Shown here: piece by piece, positions 11,609 through 19,515 of the stretch
Layout: each line of letters starts with the position of its first letter
How positions within the stretch are numbered: position 1 is the first letter of the stretch
NCBI GenBank assembly: GCA_020438485.1
Contig: JAGQUM010000040.1
Coordinates: 620-38,858, forward strand
Direction of reading: 5' to 3'
DNA length: 38,239 nucleotides
DNA from: Thermoleophilia bacterium
GTDB lineage: Bacteria > Actinomycetota > Thermoleophilia > Miltoncostaeales > Miltoncostaeaceae
Made by a program: the position numbers and the translations under genes
Notes under the pieces: generated by a model
What the model saw: only the letters and a program-made list of their open reading frames with translations
Told to the model about the DNA's origin: nothing
Database searches by the model: none

Positions 11609-12790
11609 TCAGGCGGCGAGGGACTCCGCGGTCGTCACCCGGTTGCGGCCCGCCTGCTTGGCGGCGTACATCGCCGCGTCGGCGTCCTGGAACGCGGAGT
11701 CGAACCCCTCCATGCACAGGAAGGAGCGGGAGACGCCCACGCTGACGGTGCACACGATGTGCCCGACACCCGTCGCCGCGTCCCCGCGGACGATCTCGAC
11801 GGCCTCGACGACGGCGCGAAGACGCTCGGCCAGGCTCGCGGCCTCGTCGGCGTCGGCATCGAGGCACCCCACGACGAACTCCTCGCCGCCGGTGCGGGCC
11901 ACCAGGTCGCCCGCACGGACGTGGGCCCGCAGCGCGTCGGCGACCCCGCACAGCGCGTCGTCGCCCGCCCGGTGGCCGTGGGTGTCGTTGATGGCCTTGA
12001 AGTGGTCGAGGTCCAGCAGCAGCAGCACGGCCCCGCGCGACGAGCGCCCGGCGAGGTGCTCCGACAGCCGCCGCGTCATCCCCCGGCGGTTGAGCACACC
12101 CGTGAGGGGATCGTGGACGACGGCCGCCTCCAGTTCGCGGGTGAGGCGGATGAACACCATCCACGTGATGAGCGGCGCCAGCACCACGGCCATCACCGAC
12201 ACGTATCCGTAGAATACGAGCTGGTACCACCGGGCGGGATCCAGCGCGGTGATGCCGTCACGGATGATGTGTCCGGCCTTCAGCGCGTGCAGGAGCCCGA
12301 CCCCGGCGCACGTGGCGGCGAGCACCCGCAGCGGCACCTTCAGCCTGTCGGCGGCGTGCCGCGATCCCGCGCGCCACATCGTGACCGCGAGGGTCGAGAA
12401 GACCACGACGGCGCACGCCGCCAGCAGCACGTAGCGCGCCTCGGGGCCGGCCAGCGGGTGGAGGATCACCTGTGCCGCCGTGTACCCCGCGACCCCGGTC
12501 CACAGCACCGGCCAGCCGGGAGCCGGCTCGCCGAGGAAGCGGCGCAGCCCCGTGTAGAGGAGCACCGGCGCCAGGACCGACATGGTGTGGTTCGCCACGC
12601 CCATCACGCTCCAGTCGGGGCGGTGCCCCAGCAGTTGCATCACGAACGACGCGCTCAGCAGGACGTTGCAATAGCCGAGATCCTTCGTCCCGTGCACCTG
12701 GGGTAGCCGCGAGCCCATCAGGAACGCGAGCACCCCGAAACACAACAGGTGGGCCGCGATGATCGCGACGATGACGTTCGTGGCCTGCAT
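11609..12790 (-). CDS. Membrane-bound diguanylate cyclase (GGDEF)
   Basis: 393 residues from ATG 12790. About seven hydrophobic helices fill residues 1-215 and are likely a membrane sensor of unknown ligand. The GGDEF domain begins near HDPLTGVLNRRGM. The active-site signature is GGEEF at 301-305, so catalytic activity (2 GTP to cyclic di-GMP) is expected. RAGD (292-295) lies exactly five residues before it, the canonical RxxD inhibitory site, so product feedback inhibition is likely. There is no EAL or HD-GYP domain. It is divergent from the HAD gene with 114 bp between starts. No other cyclic di-GMP gene is in the window. Confidence 0.94.
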   Translation of the reverse strand: MQATNVIVAIIAAHLLCFGVLAFLMGSRLPQVHGTKDLGYCNVLLSASFVMQLLGHRPDWSVMGVANHTMSVLAPVLLYTGLRRFLGEPAPGWPVLWTGVAGYTAAQVILHPLAGPEARYVLLAACAVVVFSTLAVTMWRAGSRHAADRLKVPLRVLAATCAGVGLLHALKAGHIIRDGITALDPARWYQLVFYGYVSVMAVVLAPLITWMVFIRLTRELEAAVVHDPLTGVLNRRGMTRRLSEHLAGRSSRGAVLLLLDLDHFKAINDTHGHRAGDDALCGVADALRAHVRAGDLVARTGGEEFVVGCLDADADEAASLAERLRAVVEAVEIVRGDAATGVGHIVCTVSVGVSRSFLCMEGFDSAFQDADAAMYAAKQAGRNRVTTAESLAA

Positions 12791-12889
12791 GTGGGAGTGG
12801 CTGCGCCTCCGCGTGGCCGCGTGGGAGAGCCGGCGGACGGCACGCCGCGGGCCTTGTGCCCCATGTGTCGGAATGTCGCGGCCAACCCT

Positions 12890-12895
12890 TACGAT
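12890..12895 (+). promoter_or_regulatory. Candidate -10 element for the HAD/GH65 operon
   Basis: TACGAT fits TANNNT and ends ten bases before the ATG at 12905. A start of transcription about seven bases downstream would leave a leader of only a few bases, so the message may be almost leaderless, in line with the lack of a ribosome-binding site there. Confidence 0.4.
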
Positions 12896-12904
12896 GGCGG
12901 CATC

Positions 12905-13636
12905 ATGAATCTCACCGACGCGGATGCCGTGCTGTTCGACCTGGACGGCGTGATCACCCCCACCGCCGACGTCCACATGGCCGCGTGGTCGCGGATGTTC
13001 AACGGCCTCCTGCGCGAGCGGGGCATCGCGGAGCCGTACACGGACGCCGACTACTTCGCGTACGTCGACGGAAAGCCCCGGTACGACGGCGTGCGCGGGT
13101 TCCTGACCTCCCGCGGCATCGCGCTGCCTGAGGGGACGCCCGGCGACCCGTCAGCGGCCGAGACGGTGTGCGGGCTGGGCAACCGCAAGAACGACGTGTT
13201 CACGGAGGTCCTGCGGCGCGACGGCGTGCGCGCCTACCCCGGGTCGCTCGCGCTCGTCGACGCGCTGGAGGCGCGCGGGACGCCCATGGCCATCGTGTCG
13301 TCGTCGCGCAACGCGCGTCCCGTCCTGGACGCCGCGGGCCTCACCCACCGGTTCGCGTGCGTCATCGACGGCCTCGTGGCCGCCGAGGAAGGCCTGCCGG
13401 GCAAGCCCGCCCCCGACACGTTCCTGCGGGCGGCCGAGCGGCTGGGCGTGCCCGCCGGGCGGGCCGCGGTGTTCGAGGACGCCGTCGCGGGCGTGCGGGC
13501 GGGGGCCGCCGGTGGCTTCGGGCTGGTGGTCGGCGTCGACCGCGGCGCCGGCGAGGAGGCCCTGCGCGACGCCGGCGCCGGCGTGGTGGTGGACGACCTC
13601 GCTCGGCTCGTGCCCGGGGCGGGGCGGACGACGTGA
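12905..13636 (+). CDS. HAD-superfamily phosphatase/mutase, beta-phosphoglucomutase family
   Basis: 243 residues. Motif I is LFDLDGVITP with nucleophile D12 and acid/base D14. A helical cap follows. Motif II is around AIVSSSRNARPV, motif III Lys in PGKPAPDTFL, and motif IV acids are in VFEDAVAGVRAGAAGG. This matches beta-phosphoglucomutase, which converts beta-glucose 1-phosphate to glucose 6-phosphate. The GH65 phosphorylase gene starts inside its stop (GTGA at 13633-13636), so the two would act in sequence: phosphorolysis of an alpha-glucosyl disaccharide, then isomerisation of the sugar phosphate. The same gene pair is known in mycobacteria (Rv3400/Rv3401). Confidence 0.92.
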   Translation: MNLTDADAVLFDLDGVITPTADVHMAAWSRMFNGLLRERGIAEPYTDADYFAYVDGKPRYDGVRGFLTSRGIALPEGTPGDPSAAETVCGLGNRKNDVFTEVLRRDGVRAYPGSLALVDALEARGTPMAIVSSSRNARPVLDAAGLTHRFACVIDGLVAAEEGLPGKPAPDTFLRAAERLGVPAGRAAVFEDAVAGVRAGAAGGFGLVVGVDRGAGEEALRDAGAGVVVDDLARLVPGAGRTT

Positions 13637-16146
13637 GCGGGCCGCCCCGGGACCCCGACCCGGTTGACCGCGCGAAGTTCCCGCCGGACGAGTGGGCCCT
13701 GGTCGAGAAGGACGTCAACCACGGCGACATGAGCGTCACCGAGACGCTGTTCACGGTGGGCAACGGGTACCTGGGCATGCGCGGCAACCCCGAGGAGGGA
13801 CGCCCCGCCCACGAGAACGGCACGTTCGTCAACGGCTTCCACGAGACGTGGCCCATCCGCCACGCCGAGGAGGCGTACGGGTTCGCCCGCACCGGCCAGA
13901 CCATCGTCAACGCGCCCGACGCGAAGGTGATGAAGCTGTACGTCGACGACGAGCCGCTGACGCTGGCCGTCGCGGACTTCGAGGAGTACGAACGCCGCCT
14001 GGACTTCCGCACGGGCGTGCTCACGCGTGACATCCTGTGGGCCACCCCGTCGGGCAAGCGCGTGCGCGTGCGCTCGACGCGCATGGTGTCGTTCACCGAG
14101 CGGCACCTCGCCGTGATGACCATCGAGGTCACCGTGCTGGACCGCCGCGCGCCGGTGGTGATCTCGTCGCAGATCATCAACCGGCAGGACGGCATCAACG
14201 AATACAACGTGCACTCGAAGGCGGGCCCGCACGAAGGCGCGTCCGACCCGCGGCGGGCGACCCGCTTCGACGAACGGGTGCTGAACCCCGTGGATCACTG
14301 GCACAACGAGCGCCGCATGCTGATGGGCTACCGGTGCAACAACTCCGGGATGACCATCGCGGTGGGCGCCGAGCACGCCATCGCCACGAACAACACCTAC
14401 GACGAGATCGAGGCCGTGGACGACGACCTCGGCAAGAAGGTGTACCGCGTCCACGCCCTACCGGGCGTGCCGATCCGGATCACGAAGGCCGTCGCGTACC
14501 ACACGTCGCGGGGTGTCCCGGTGCGGGAGCTGTTCGACCGCTGCCGACGCACGCTGGACCGCTTCCGAGAGAAGGGCGTGAACGAGCTCCACGCCGAGCA
14601 GCGCGGGTGGCTGGCGCGATACTGGCGCAATACCGACGTCGTCATCGACGACCGGCCCGGCGCCCAGCAGGCCATCCGGTGGGCGCTGTTCCAGCTGGCG
14701 CAGGCGGCCGCGCGGGCCGACCAGATGGGCATCGCCGCGAAGGGCGTGAGCGGGTCGGGCTACGAGGGCCACTACTTCTGGGACACCGAGGTCTACGTCG
14801 TCCCGTTCCTCGTGTTCACGAACCCCACGATGGCCCGCAACGCGCTGACGTCGCGCCTGAACCTGCTGGAGCCCGCCCGCGAACGGGCCCGCGAGCTGTC
14901 GCAGCGCGGGGCGCTGTTCCCGTGGCGCACCATCAACGGCGAGGAGGCGTCCGCGTACTACGCGGCGGGCACGGCCCAGTACCACATCGACGCCGACATC
15001 GTGTACGCCCTGTGCAAGTACGCGGACGTCACGGGCGACACCGCGTTCCTGTACCGCCGCGCCATGGACACGCTGGTGGAGACCGCCAGGATGTACGCCG
15101 ACCTCGGGTTCTGGCGCCCCAGCGACGAGGGCCGGTCGTTCCACATCCACGGCGTCACGGGGCCCGACGAGTACACGACCGTCGTGAACAACAACATGTT
15201 CACGAACGTGATGGCCCGCTTCAACCTCGAGCGCGCCGCGGCGCTGATGCGCCGGATGCGCACCGACGAGCCCGACGGGTACGCCCGCCTGGTGGACCGG
15301 CTGGACGTCACGGACGACGAGATCGACGAGTGGGCCGAGTGCGCGGCCGCGATGTACATCCCGTACGACGAGACGCTCGAGATCCACCCCCAGGACGACC
15401 ACTTCCTGGATCGCGAGCTGTGGGACCTCGAGGCCACGCCGGACGACAACCGGCCGTTGCTGCTGCACTACCACCCGCTGGTGATCTACCGGTTCCAGGT
15501 CCTCAAGCAGGCCGACGTGGTGCTGGCGCTGCTGCTTCAGGGCGACCGCTTCACCGCCGCCGAGAAGCGGGCCGACTTCGAGTACTACGATCCCATCACC
15601 ACGGGCGACTCGACGCTGTCGGCCGTCGTGCAGAGCATCATCGCGGCAGAGGTGGGCTACCACGAGATGGCTCTGCGGTACTTCTACGACGGCCTGTTCG
15701 TGGACCTGGCGAACCTGCACGGCAACACGCGCGACGGCGTGCACGTGGCCGCCGCCGGCGGGGTGTGGAACTGCCTCGTGTACGGCTTCGCCGGGATGCG
15801 CGACCACGACGGCCACATCACGTTCGATCCCCGCCTGCCCGAGCGCTGGACCGGCCTCACGTTCCCGCTGCAGGTCTGCGGCAACCGCATCCGGGTGCGG
15901 CTGACGCCGGACGGCATCGCGTTCACGGGAGAGGAGGGCGGGCCCGTGCACGTCTCCGTGCGGGGCCGGCGGGTCACGGTGGAGGAGGGCGAGACGACCG
16001 CCGTGCCCCTGATCGGGCAGGGTCCCCGCCGTCCGGACCTCGAGGGCGTGCACCCGGTGGTGGGCGGGCATCGCGCCGACGGCTCCATTATCACCGCCGG
16101 CGTGCCGACGCCCACCGAGGACGTCGAGCGGTTGCCGCCCGCGTAG
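13633..16146 (+). CDS. Glycoside hydrolase family 65 disaccharide phosphorylase
   Basis: 837 residues, the usual size for maltose/trehalose/kojibiose phosphorylases. The N-terminal beta-sandwich begins near VTETLFTVGNGYLGMRGN. The (alpha/alpha)6 barrel has FWDTEVYVVPF around residue 382. The general acid is Glu513 in GVTGPDEYTT. The phosphate-binding loop is around DPITTGDSTLSAVVQSI. A C-terminal beta domain closes the protein. The substrate (maltose, trehalose, kojibiose, nigerose) cannot be settled by eye. No signal peptide is seen, so it acts in the cytosol. The start is GTG at 13633, overlapping the HAD stop. No sugar transporter is nearby, so an intracellular disaccharide such as trehalose is the likeliest source of substrate. 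Confidence 0.94.
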   Translation: MSGPPRDPDPVDRAKFPPDEWALVEKDVNHGDMSVTETLFTVGNGYLGMRGNPEEGRPAHENGTFVNGFHETWPIRHAEEAYGFARTGQTIVNAPDAKVMKLYVDDEPLTLAVADFEEYERRLDFRTGVLTRDILWATPSGKRVRVRSTRMVSFTERHLAVMTIEVTVLDRRAPVVISSQIINRQDGINEYNVHSKAGPHEGASDPRRATRFDERVLNPVDHWHNERRMLMGYRCNNSGMTIAVGAEHAIATNNTYDEIEAVDDDLGKKVYRVHALPGVPIRITKAVAYHTSRGVPVRELFDRCRRTLDRFREKGVNELHAEQRGWLARYWRNTDVVIDDRPGAQQAIRWALFQLAQAAARADQMGIAAKGVSGSGYEGHYFWDTEVYVVPFLVFTNPTMARNALTSRLNLLEPARERARELSQRGALFPWRTINGEEASAYYAAGTAQYHIDADIVYALCKYADVTGDTAFLYRRAMDTLVETARMYADLGFWRPSDEGRSFHIHGVTGPDEYTTVVNNNMFTNVMARFNLERAAALMRRMRTDEPDGYARLVDRLDVTDDEIDEWAECAAAMYIPYDETLEIHPQDDHFLDRELWDLEATPDDNRPLLLHYHPLVIYRFQVLKQADVVLALLLQGDRFTAAEKRADFEYYDPITTGDSTLSAVVQSIIAAEVGYHEMALRYFYDGLFVDLANLHGNTRDGVHVAAAGGVWNCLVYGFAGMRDHDGHITFDPRLPERWTGLTFPLQVCGNRIRVRLTPDGIAFTGEEGGPVHVSVRGRRVTVEEGETTAVPLIGQGPRRPDLEGVHPVVGGHRADGSIITAGVPTPTEDVERLPPA

Positions 16147-16160
16147 GCGGCGCCACCGGC

Positions 16161-16192
16161 CCACTCCCAGGGTGAGCATCCCGTGGGGGTGG
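16161..16192 (+). terminator. Hairpin after the HAD/GH65 operon
   Basis: CCACTCCCA (16161-16169) pairs with TGGGGGTGG (16184-16192) over nine pairs with one G-U. Inside it, GGG (16170-16172) pairs with CCC (16180-16182) around a seven-base loop, with a single bulged G. It begins 14 bases after the stop codon. There is no U-tract, as is common for actinobacterial terminators. Confidence 0.6.
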
Positions 16193-16238
16193 GCGCGGCC
16201 GACGCCCCGCGGCGGGTCGGCGAGGACGGGGACGGGAA

Positions 16239-16261
16239 CGGCCACCGGAGAGAGATGGCCG
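16239..16261. terminator. Second hairpin between convergent GH65 and prs
   Basis: CGGCCA (16239-16244) and TGGCCG (16256-16261) form a perfect six-pair stem with an 11-base loop. It lies between two convergent genes and could serve transcripts from either side; it is about 150 bases beyond the prs stop. The rest of 16193-16413 shows nothing I recognise. Confidence 0.3.
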
Positions 16262-16413
16262 GAAGGGGCGGACCGTGGGGGACCTCCGGCGGGCGCGTCC
16301 GGCGTTGCCCTCGGTCTCACGGGCGCCCGGTCCCGGTCACGACGCCGCCGCGAAGCCTCCCGGAGCGGGCGCGCCAACGGGGGAGCCGCGTGCCGTCGCG
16401 CCGCCCCGCCGGT

Positions 16414-17409
16414 CTAGAAGAGCTGGTTCTCGCCCGAGAAGATCTCGCTGACGGACTCGTCGCAGAACACGTTGTGCACCGAGTCGGCAAGGATCCCCGC
16501 GACGGAGACCACCTTGATGAGGTCGCCGGGGGCGTTCTCGGCCAGCGGGATGGTGTCGGTGACGACCACCTCCTCCAGGCCCGAGCCCTGCAGCCGCTCG
16601 AACGCCGGCCCCGAGAAGATGCCGTGCACCGCCGCGGCGAACACGCGGTTCGCGCCCGCCTTCTTGATCGTCTTGATACCGGCTGCCAGCGTTCCCGCGG
16701 TGTCGATCATGTCGTCGATGAGGATCGCGTCGCGACCCTTCACGTCGCCCACCAGGAACGTGATCTCGGCCTCGTTGTGCTCGGGCCGCTGCTTGGCCAG
16801 CAGCGCCAGGCGGGCACCCAGCTTCTCGGCGACGTGGTTGGCCAGCTTGGCGCGACCCGCGTCGGGCGAGACCACGACGATCTTCCCGAGGTCGCCGGAC
16901 AGCTGGCGCTCGCGGAAGTGGTCGACCAGGAGGGGGATGGCCGTCATGTGGTCGACGGGGATCTGGAAGAACCCCTGCACCTGCCCCGCGTGGAGGTCCA
17001 TGGTCAGCACGCGGTCGACGCCCGCGGCCTGTAGCAGCTCGGCCACCAGCTTGGCGGTGATGGGCTCGCGTGGCGCGGACTTCTTGTCCTGCCGGGAGTA
17101 GCCGTACCAGGGGATGACGGCGTTGATGCGGTGCGCCGACGCCAGCTTGGCCGCGTCGATCATGATGAGCAGTTCCATCAGCGCGTCGTTGACGGGCCGG
17201 CACGTGGACTGCACCAGGAAGATGTCCGCGCCGCGGATGCTCTCCTCGAAACGCACGTAGATCTCGCCGTTGGCGAACGTCTTCAGCGTGACGTCACCCA
17301 ACTCGATGCCGAGACGGTCGGCGATGCGCTCGCCCAGGTCGCGGCTGGAGCGGCCAGCGAACACCATCAGGCGCTTCGAGTCCTCCCGGTCGATGCTGGT
17401 GCTCGTCAC
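16414..17409 (-). CDS. prs: Ribose-phosphate pyrophosphokinase (PRPP synthase)
   Basis: 331 residues. It makes 5-phosphoribosyl 1-diphosphate from ribose 5-phosphate and ATP for purine, pyrimidine, His and Trp synthesis. The start of the fold reads MVFAGRSSRDLGERIA. The catalytic flexible loop is YSRQDKKSAPREPITAK. The DLHAGQVQGFFQIPVDH signature and the PRPP loop DDMIDTAGT are intact, so this is an active class I enzyme. The GTG start (17409) overlaps the glmU stop, so it is co-translated with glmU, an order common in Gram-positive bacteria. Confidence 0.97.
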   Translation of the reverse strand: MTSTSIDREDSKRLMVFAGRSSRDLGERIADRLGIELGDVTLKTFANGEIYVRFEESIRGADIFLVQSTCRPVNDALMELLIMIDAAKLASAHRINAVIPWYGYSRQDKKSAPREPITAKLVAELLQAAGVDRVLTMDLHAGQVQGFFQIPVDHMTAIPLLVDHFRERQLSGDLGKIVVVSPDAGRAKLANHVAEKLGARLALLAKQRPEHNEAEITFLVGDVKGRDAILIDDMIDTAGTLAAGIKTIKKAGANRVFAAAVHGIFSGPAFERLQGSGLEEVVVTDTIPLAENAPGDLIKVVSVAGILADSVHNVFCDESVSEIFSGENQLF

Positions 17410-18806
17410 GACGATGCCTCCCCGTCGGCCTTGGCCTTCGCCGCGGCGGCCTTGGCCGCGGCCTTCTCGGTGAACCCCTCGATGTTCGACTGGCGCGCCC
17501 GCGCGATGCCCAGCGCGCCCGCCGGCACGTCGTGCGTCAGGATGCTGCCGGCCGCCGTCATGGCGTCGTCGCCGATGGTGACCGGGGCCACCATCACGCA
17601 GTCGGACCCGGTGCGCACGCGCGAGCCGATCGTGGTCCTGTGCTTGCGGAAGCCGTCGTAGTTCGCGGTGATGTTGCCCGCGCCGACGTTCGTGCCCTCG
17701 CCGATGGTCGCGTCGCCGATGTACGACAGGTGGGGCACCTTGGAGCCCGCCCCGACCGTGGAGTTCTTGGTCTCCACGTACGTGCCGACCTTGGCCCCCT
17801 CGCGCAGGTCGGTGCCGGGCCGCAGGTATGCGAACGGACCCACCGTGACCCCATCGGCCACGTCGCTGTAATGCACGCGGGCGGCCGTGATGGCGACGTC
17901 GTCGCCCACCGTCGACCCCTCGATCACGACGTCAGGGCCGATCTGGCAGCGGGCGCCGATCTTTGTTGCCCGCGTCAGGTGGACGCCGGGGTACAGGACC
18001 GTGTCCTCGCCCACCTCCACCCCGTGCTCGAGGTACACCCGCGACGGGTCGGTCATCGTGACCCCCGAGAGCATCAGCTCCTCGCGCAGGCGCCGCTGGA
18101 GGACCTCCTCCACCTCGGCCAGCTGCACGCGGGTGTTGACGCCCGCCACCACGTCCGGGTCGTCCGACACGAGCGCACCGACGCGACCGGGCCACGCGCC
18201 CAGCACGTCGGGCAGGTACAGCTCGCCCTGCGCGTTGTGGGCCCTCAGACCGGTGAGCGCGTCCTCCAGGTCGGGGCGCGAGAAGCAAAAGATGCCCGCG
18301 TTGATCTCGCCGAGGGCCAGCTGCGCGTCGTCGGCGTCGGCGGCCTCCACGACCGCTTCCACGGCGCCGTCTCCCGACCTGACCACGCGGCCGTAGGAGC
18401 CCGCGTCGTCGAGCACCGCCGTGACCATGGTGGCGGCGTGGCCGGACCCCGCGTGGCTCTCGACCAGCGCCCGGAACAGCTGCGGCCGCACCAGGGGGGT
18501 GTCGCCGCACGCGACGACGACGTGGTCGCAGTCCGGCGCCAGGGCGGCGAGCCCCACCTGCGTGGCGTGACCCGTGCCGCGTTGCTCGGCCTGGACCGCG
18601 GTGGTGACCCCGTCAGGCAGGGATGCGGCCACGTCCTCGGCGCCGTGCCCGACGACCACCACGGTGTGCGCGGGCGACGCTGCCCCGACGGCGTCGAGCA
18701 CCCAGGTCAGCATGGGGCGCCCGGCGCACGCGTGCAGCACCTTCGCACGGGAGGAGCGCATCCGCGTGCCCTTGCCCGCCGCCAGCACCACCACGCCCAG
18801 CTTCAT
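17406..18806 (-). CDS. glmU: Bifunctional GlmU: N-acetylglucosamine-1-P uridyltransferase / glucosamine-1-P acetyltransferase
   Basis: 466 residues. It makes UDP-GlcNAc for peptidoglycan and other envelope glycans. The N-terminal nucleotidyltransferase has VVVLAAGKGTRM, the Lys in RAKVLHACAGRPML, and EQRGTGHATQ. The C-terminal left-handed beta-helix contains FAYLRPGTDLREG, the conserved His in PHLSYIGDATIGEG and GAGNITANYDG, so both activities look intact. The C terminus ends in an Ala/Lys-rich tail (AAAKAAAAKAKAD), common in actinobacterial GlmU. ATG at 18806 is preferred because the conserved sequence starts immediately. The tRNA-Gln lies just upstream on the same strand. Confidence 0.97.
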   Translation of the reverse strand: MKLGVVVLAAGKGTRMRSSRAKVLHACAGRPMLTWVLDAVGAASPAHTVVVVGHGAEDVAASLPDGVTTAVQAEQRGTGHATQVGLAALAPDCDHVVVACGDTPLVRPQLFRALVESHAGSGHAATMVTAVLDDAGSYGRVVRSGDGAVEAVVEAADADDAQLALGEINAGIFCFSRPDLEDALTGLRAHNAQGELYLPDVLGAWPGRVGALVSDDPDVVAGVNTRVQLAEVEEVLQRRLREELMLSGVTMTDPSRVYLEHGVEVGEDTVLYPGVHLTRATKIGARCQIGPDVVIEGSTVGDDVAITAARVHYSDVADGVTVGPFAYLRPGTDLREGAKVGTYVETKNSTVGAGSKVPHLSYIGDATIGEGTNVGAGNITANYDGFRKHRTTIGSRVRTGSDCVMVAPVTIGDDAMTAAGSILTHDVPAGALGIARARQSNIEGFTEKAAAKAAAAKAKADGEASS

Positions 18807-18840
18807 GCGCGCTCCGTCCGTGTCGTGTGAGTGGAGGAGG

Positions 18841-18911
18841 TTGGGGCGGGAGGATTCGAACCCCCGATCACGGGACCAAAACCCGTTGCCTTACCCCTTG
18901 GCCACGCCCCA
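18841..18911 (-). tRNA. tRNA-Gln (anticodon UUG)
   Basis: The minus strand folds as a cloverleaf. The acceptor stem is TGGGGCG with CGCCCCA (a U1-A72 pair, usual for tRNA-Gln). The anticodon arm is ACGGG / TTTTGGT / CCCGT with anticodon TTG. The T arm GGGGG / TTCGAAT / CCTCC has one G-U pair. The discriminator is A. CCA is not encoded; the next bases are CCT. It reads CAA codons. It ends 34 bases before the glmU start on the same strand, so the two may share a transcript. Confidence 0.96.
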
Positions 18912-18960
18912 CCGGGTCCGTGCCCCGAGTATAGGAGGCGGGCACCCCGCGGCCGCCCGG

Positions 18961-19254
18961 TCACGCCCCGAGCACCCGCACGTCGGCGACCACGGCCACC
19001 CGCTCGTCGGACGTCTCGCCCGTCTCCTGGTTGACGACCTCGATGGTGTCGGCGATGCAGTCGACGCACACCCGGTCGCCCTCCTCCATGGTGCCCTCGG
19101 GGAAACGCCGCGCCAGGTCGCCCTTCAGCTCGAACGTGTTCATCGCGAGCGTCTCGTCGGTGTCGAGGCTCAGCAGGATGACGTCGCCGTGGTAGGGATC
19201 CACGTCCCGCCACAGCAGGCTGATCCGGCCGGTAATCGAGACGACGTCGCTCAC
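18961..19254 (-). CDS. Hypothetical 97-residue protein
   Basis: I do not recognise the family. Third-position G/C is very high and residue composition is balanced, so it is probably real. It is acidic, rich in Asp, Glu and Val, with beta-strand-like alternation and no membrane helix. Two Cys sit close together in DRVCVDCIADT, which might bind metal or form a disulfide. It may be a small OB- or PilZ-like beta barrel, but this is a guess. Start GTG at 19254, with a TAGAGT -10-like box at 19264-19269 that would leave only a few bases of leader. Confidence 0.72.
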   Translation of the reverse strand: MSDVVSITGRISLLWRDVDPYHGDVILLSLDTDETLAMNTFELKGDLARRFPEGTMEEGDRVCVDCIADTIEVVNQETGETSDERVAVVADVRVLGA

Positions 19255-19263
19255 GCCGGGCAG

Positions 19264-19269
19264 ACTCTA
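19264..19269 (-). promoter_or_regulatory. Candidate -10 element for the 97-residue protein gene
   Basis: TAGAGT on the minus strand matches TANNNT and ends nine bases before GTG 19254, suggesting a nearly leaderless message. It lies in the 18-bp gap between two divergent starts; no equally good box is seen for the plus-strand neighbour. Confidence 0.35.
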
Positions 19270-19272
19270 TCC

Positions 19273-19515
19273 ATGCCGAGCGGTGCGCGACGCCCCACCA
19301 GCTACATGCTGCTGGGCCCCCCTGACATCCTGTTCGACGTCCTGGAGGACTTCGCGGACGTCGGCTGGCGCACGGGGCACGCGGGATGGAAGGCGGTCGT
19401 CACGGCGCCGGCCGAGGAGGACGGCCACGCGGCTCCCGCCTGGCCCGTCGAGGTCACGCTGGTGGAGGTTGTGCGCGAGGGGCACGTGCGGGCGTGCCGG
19501 GAGCACCTCGCCTGA
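19273..19515 (+). CDS. Hypothetical 80-residue protein
   Basis: Unrecognised. It is mixed and mildly acidic, with an N-terminal phrase TSYMLLGPPDILFDVLEDF and a Trp pair (GWRTGHAGWKAVV). Third-position G/C is very high, which supports coding. It is divergent from the 97-residue gene by only 18 bp, and its 3' end overlaps the end of the convergent membrane-protein gene by 62 bp; both weaken the case. No ribosome-binding site is clear before ATG 19273. It may be real, but I hold it loosely. Confidence 0.5.
   Translation: MPSGARRPTSYMLLGPPDILFDVLEDFADVGWRTGHAGWKAVVTAPAEEDGHAAPAWPVEVTLVEVVREGHVRACREHLA

Noticed and set aside
14458-16377. Long minus-strand frame antisense to the GH65 gene
   Set aside because: Shadow of the GH65 codons; no recognisable domain or start signal.
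16255-17034. ATG preceded by GGAGAGAG, opening a frame into prs
   Set aside because: Basic low-complexity translation running antisense through prs; the ATG lies inside a hairpin between convergent genes.
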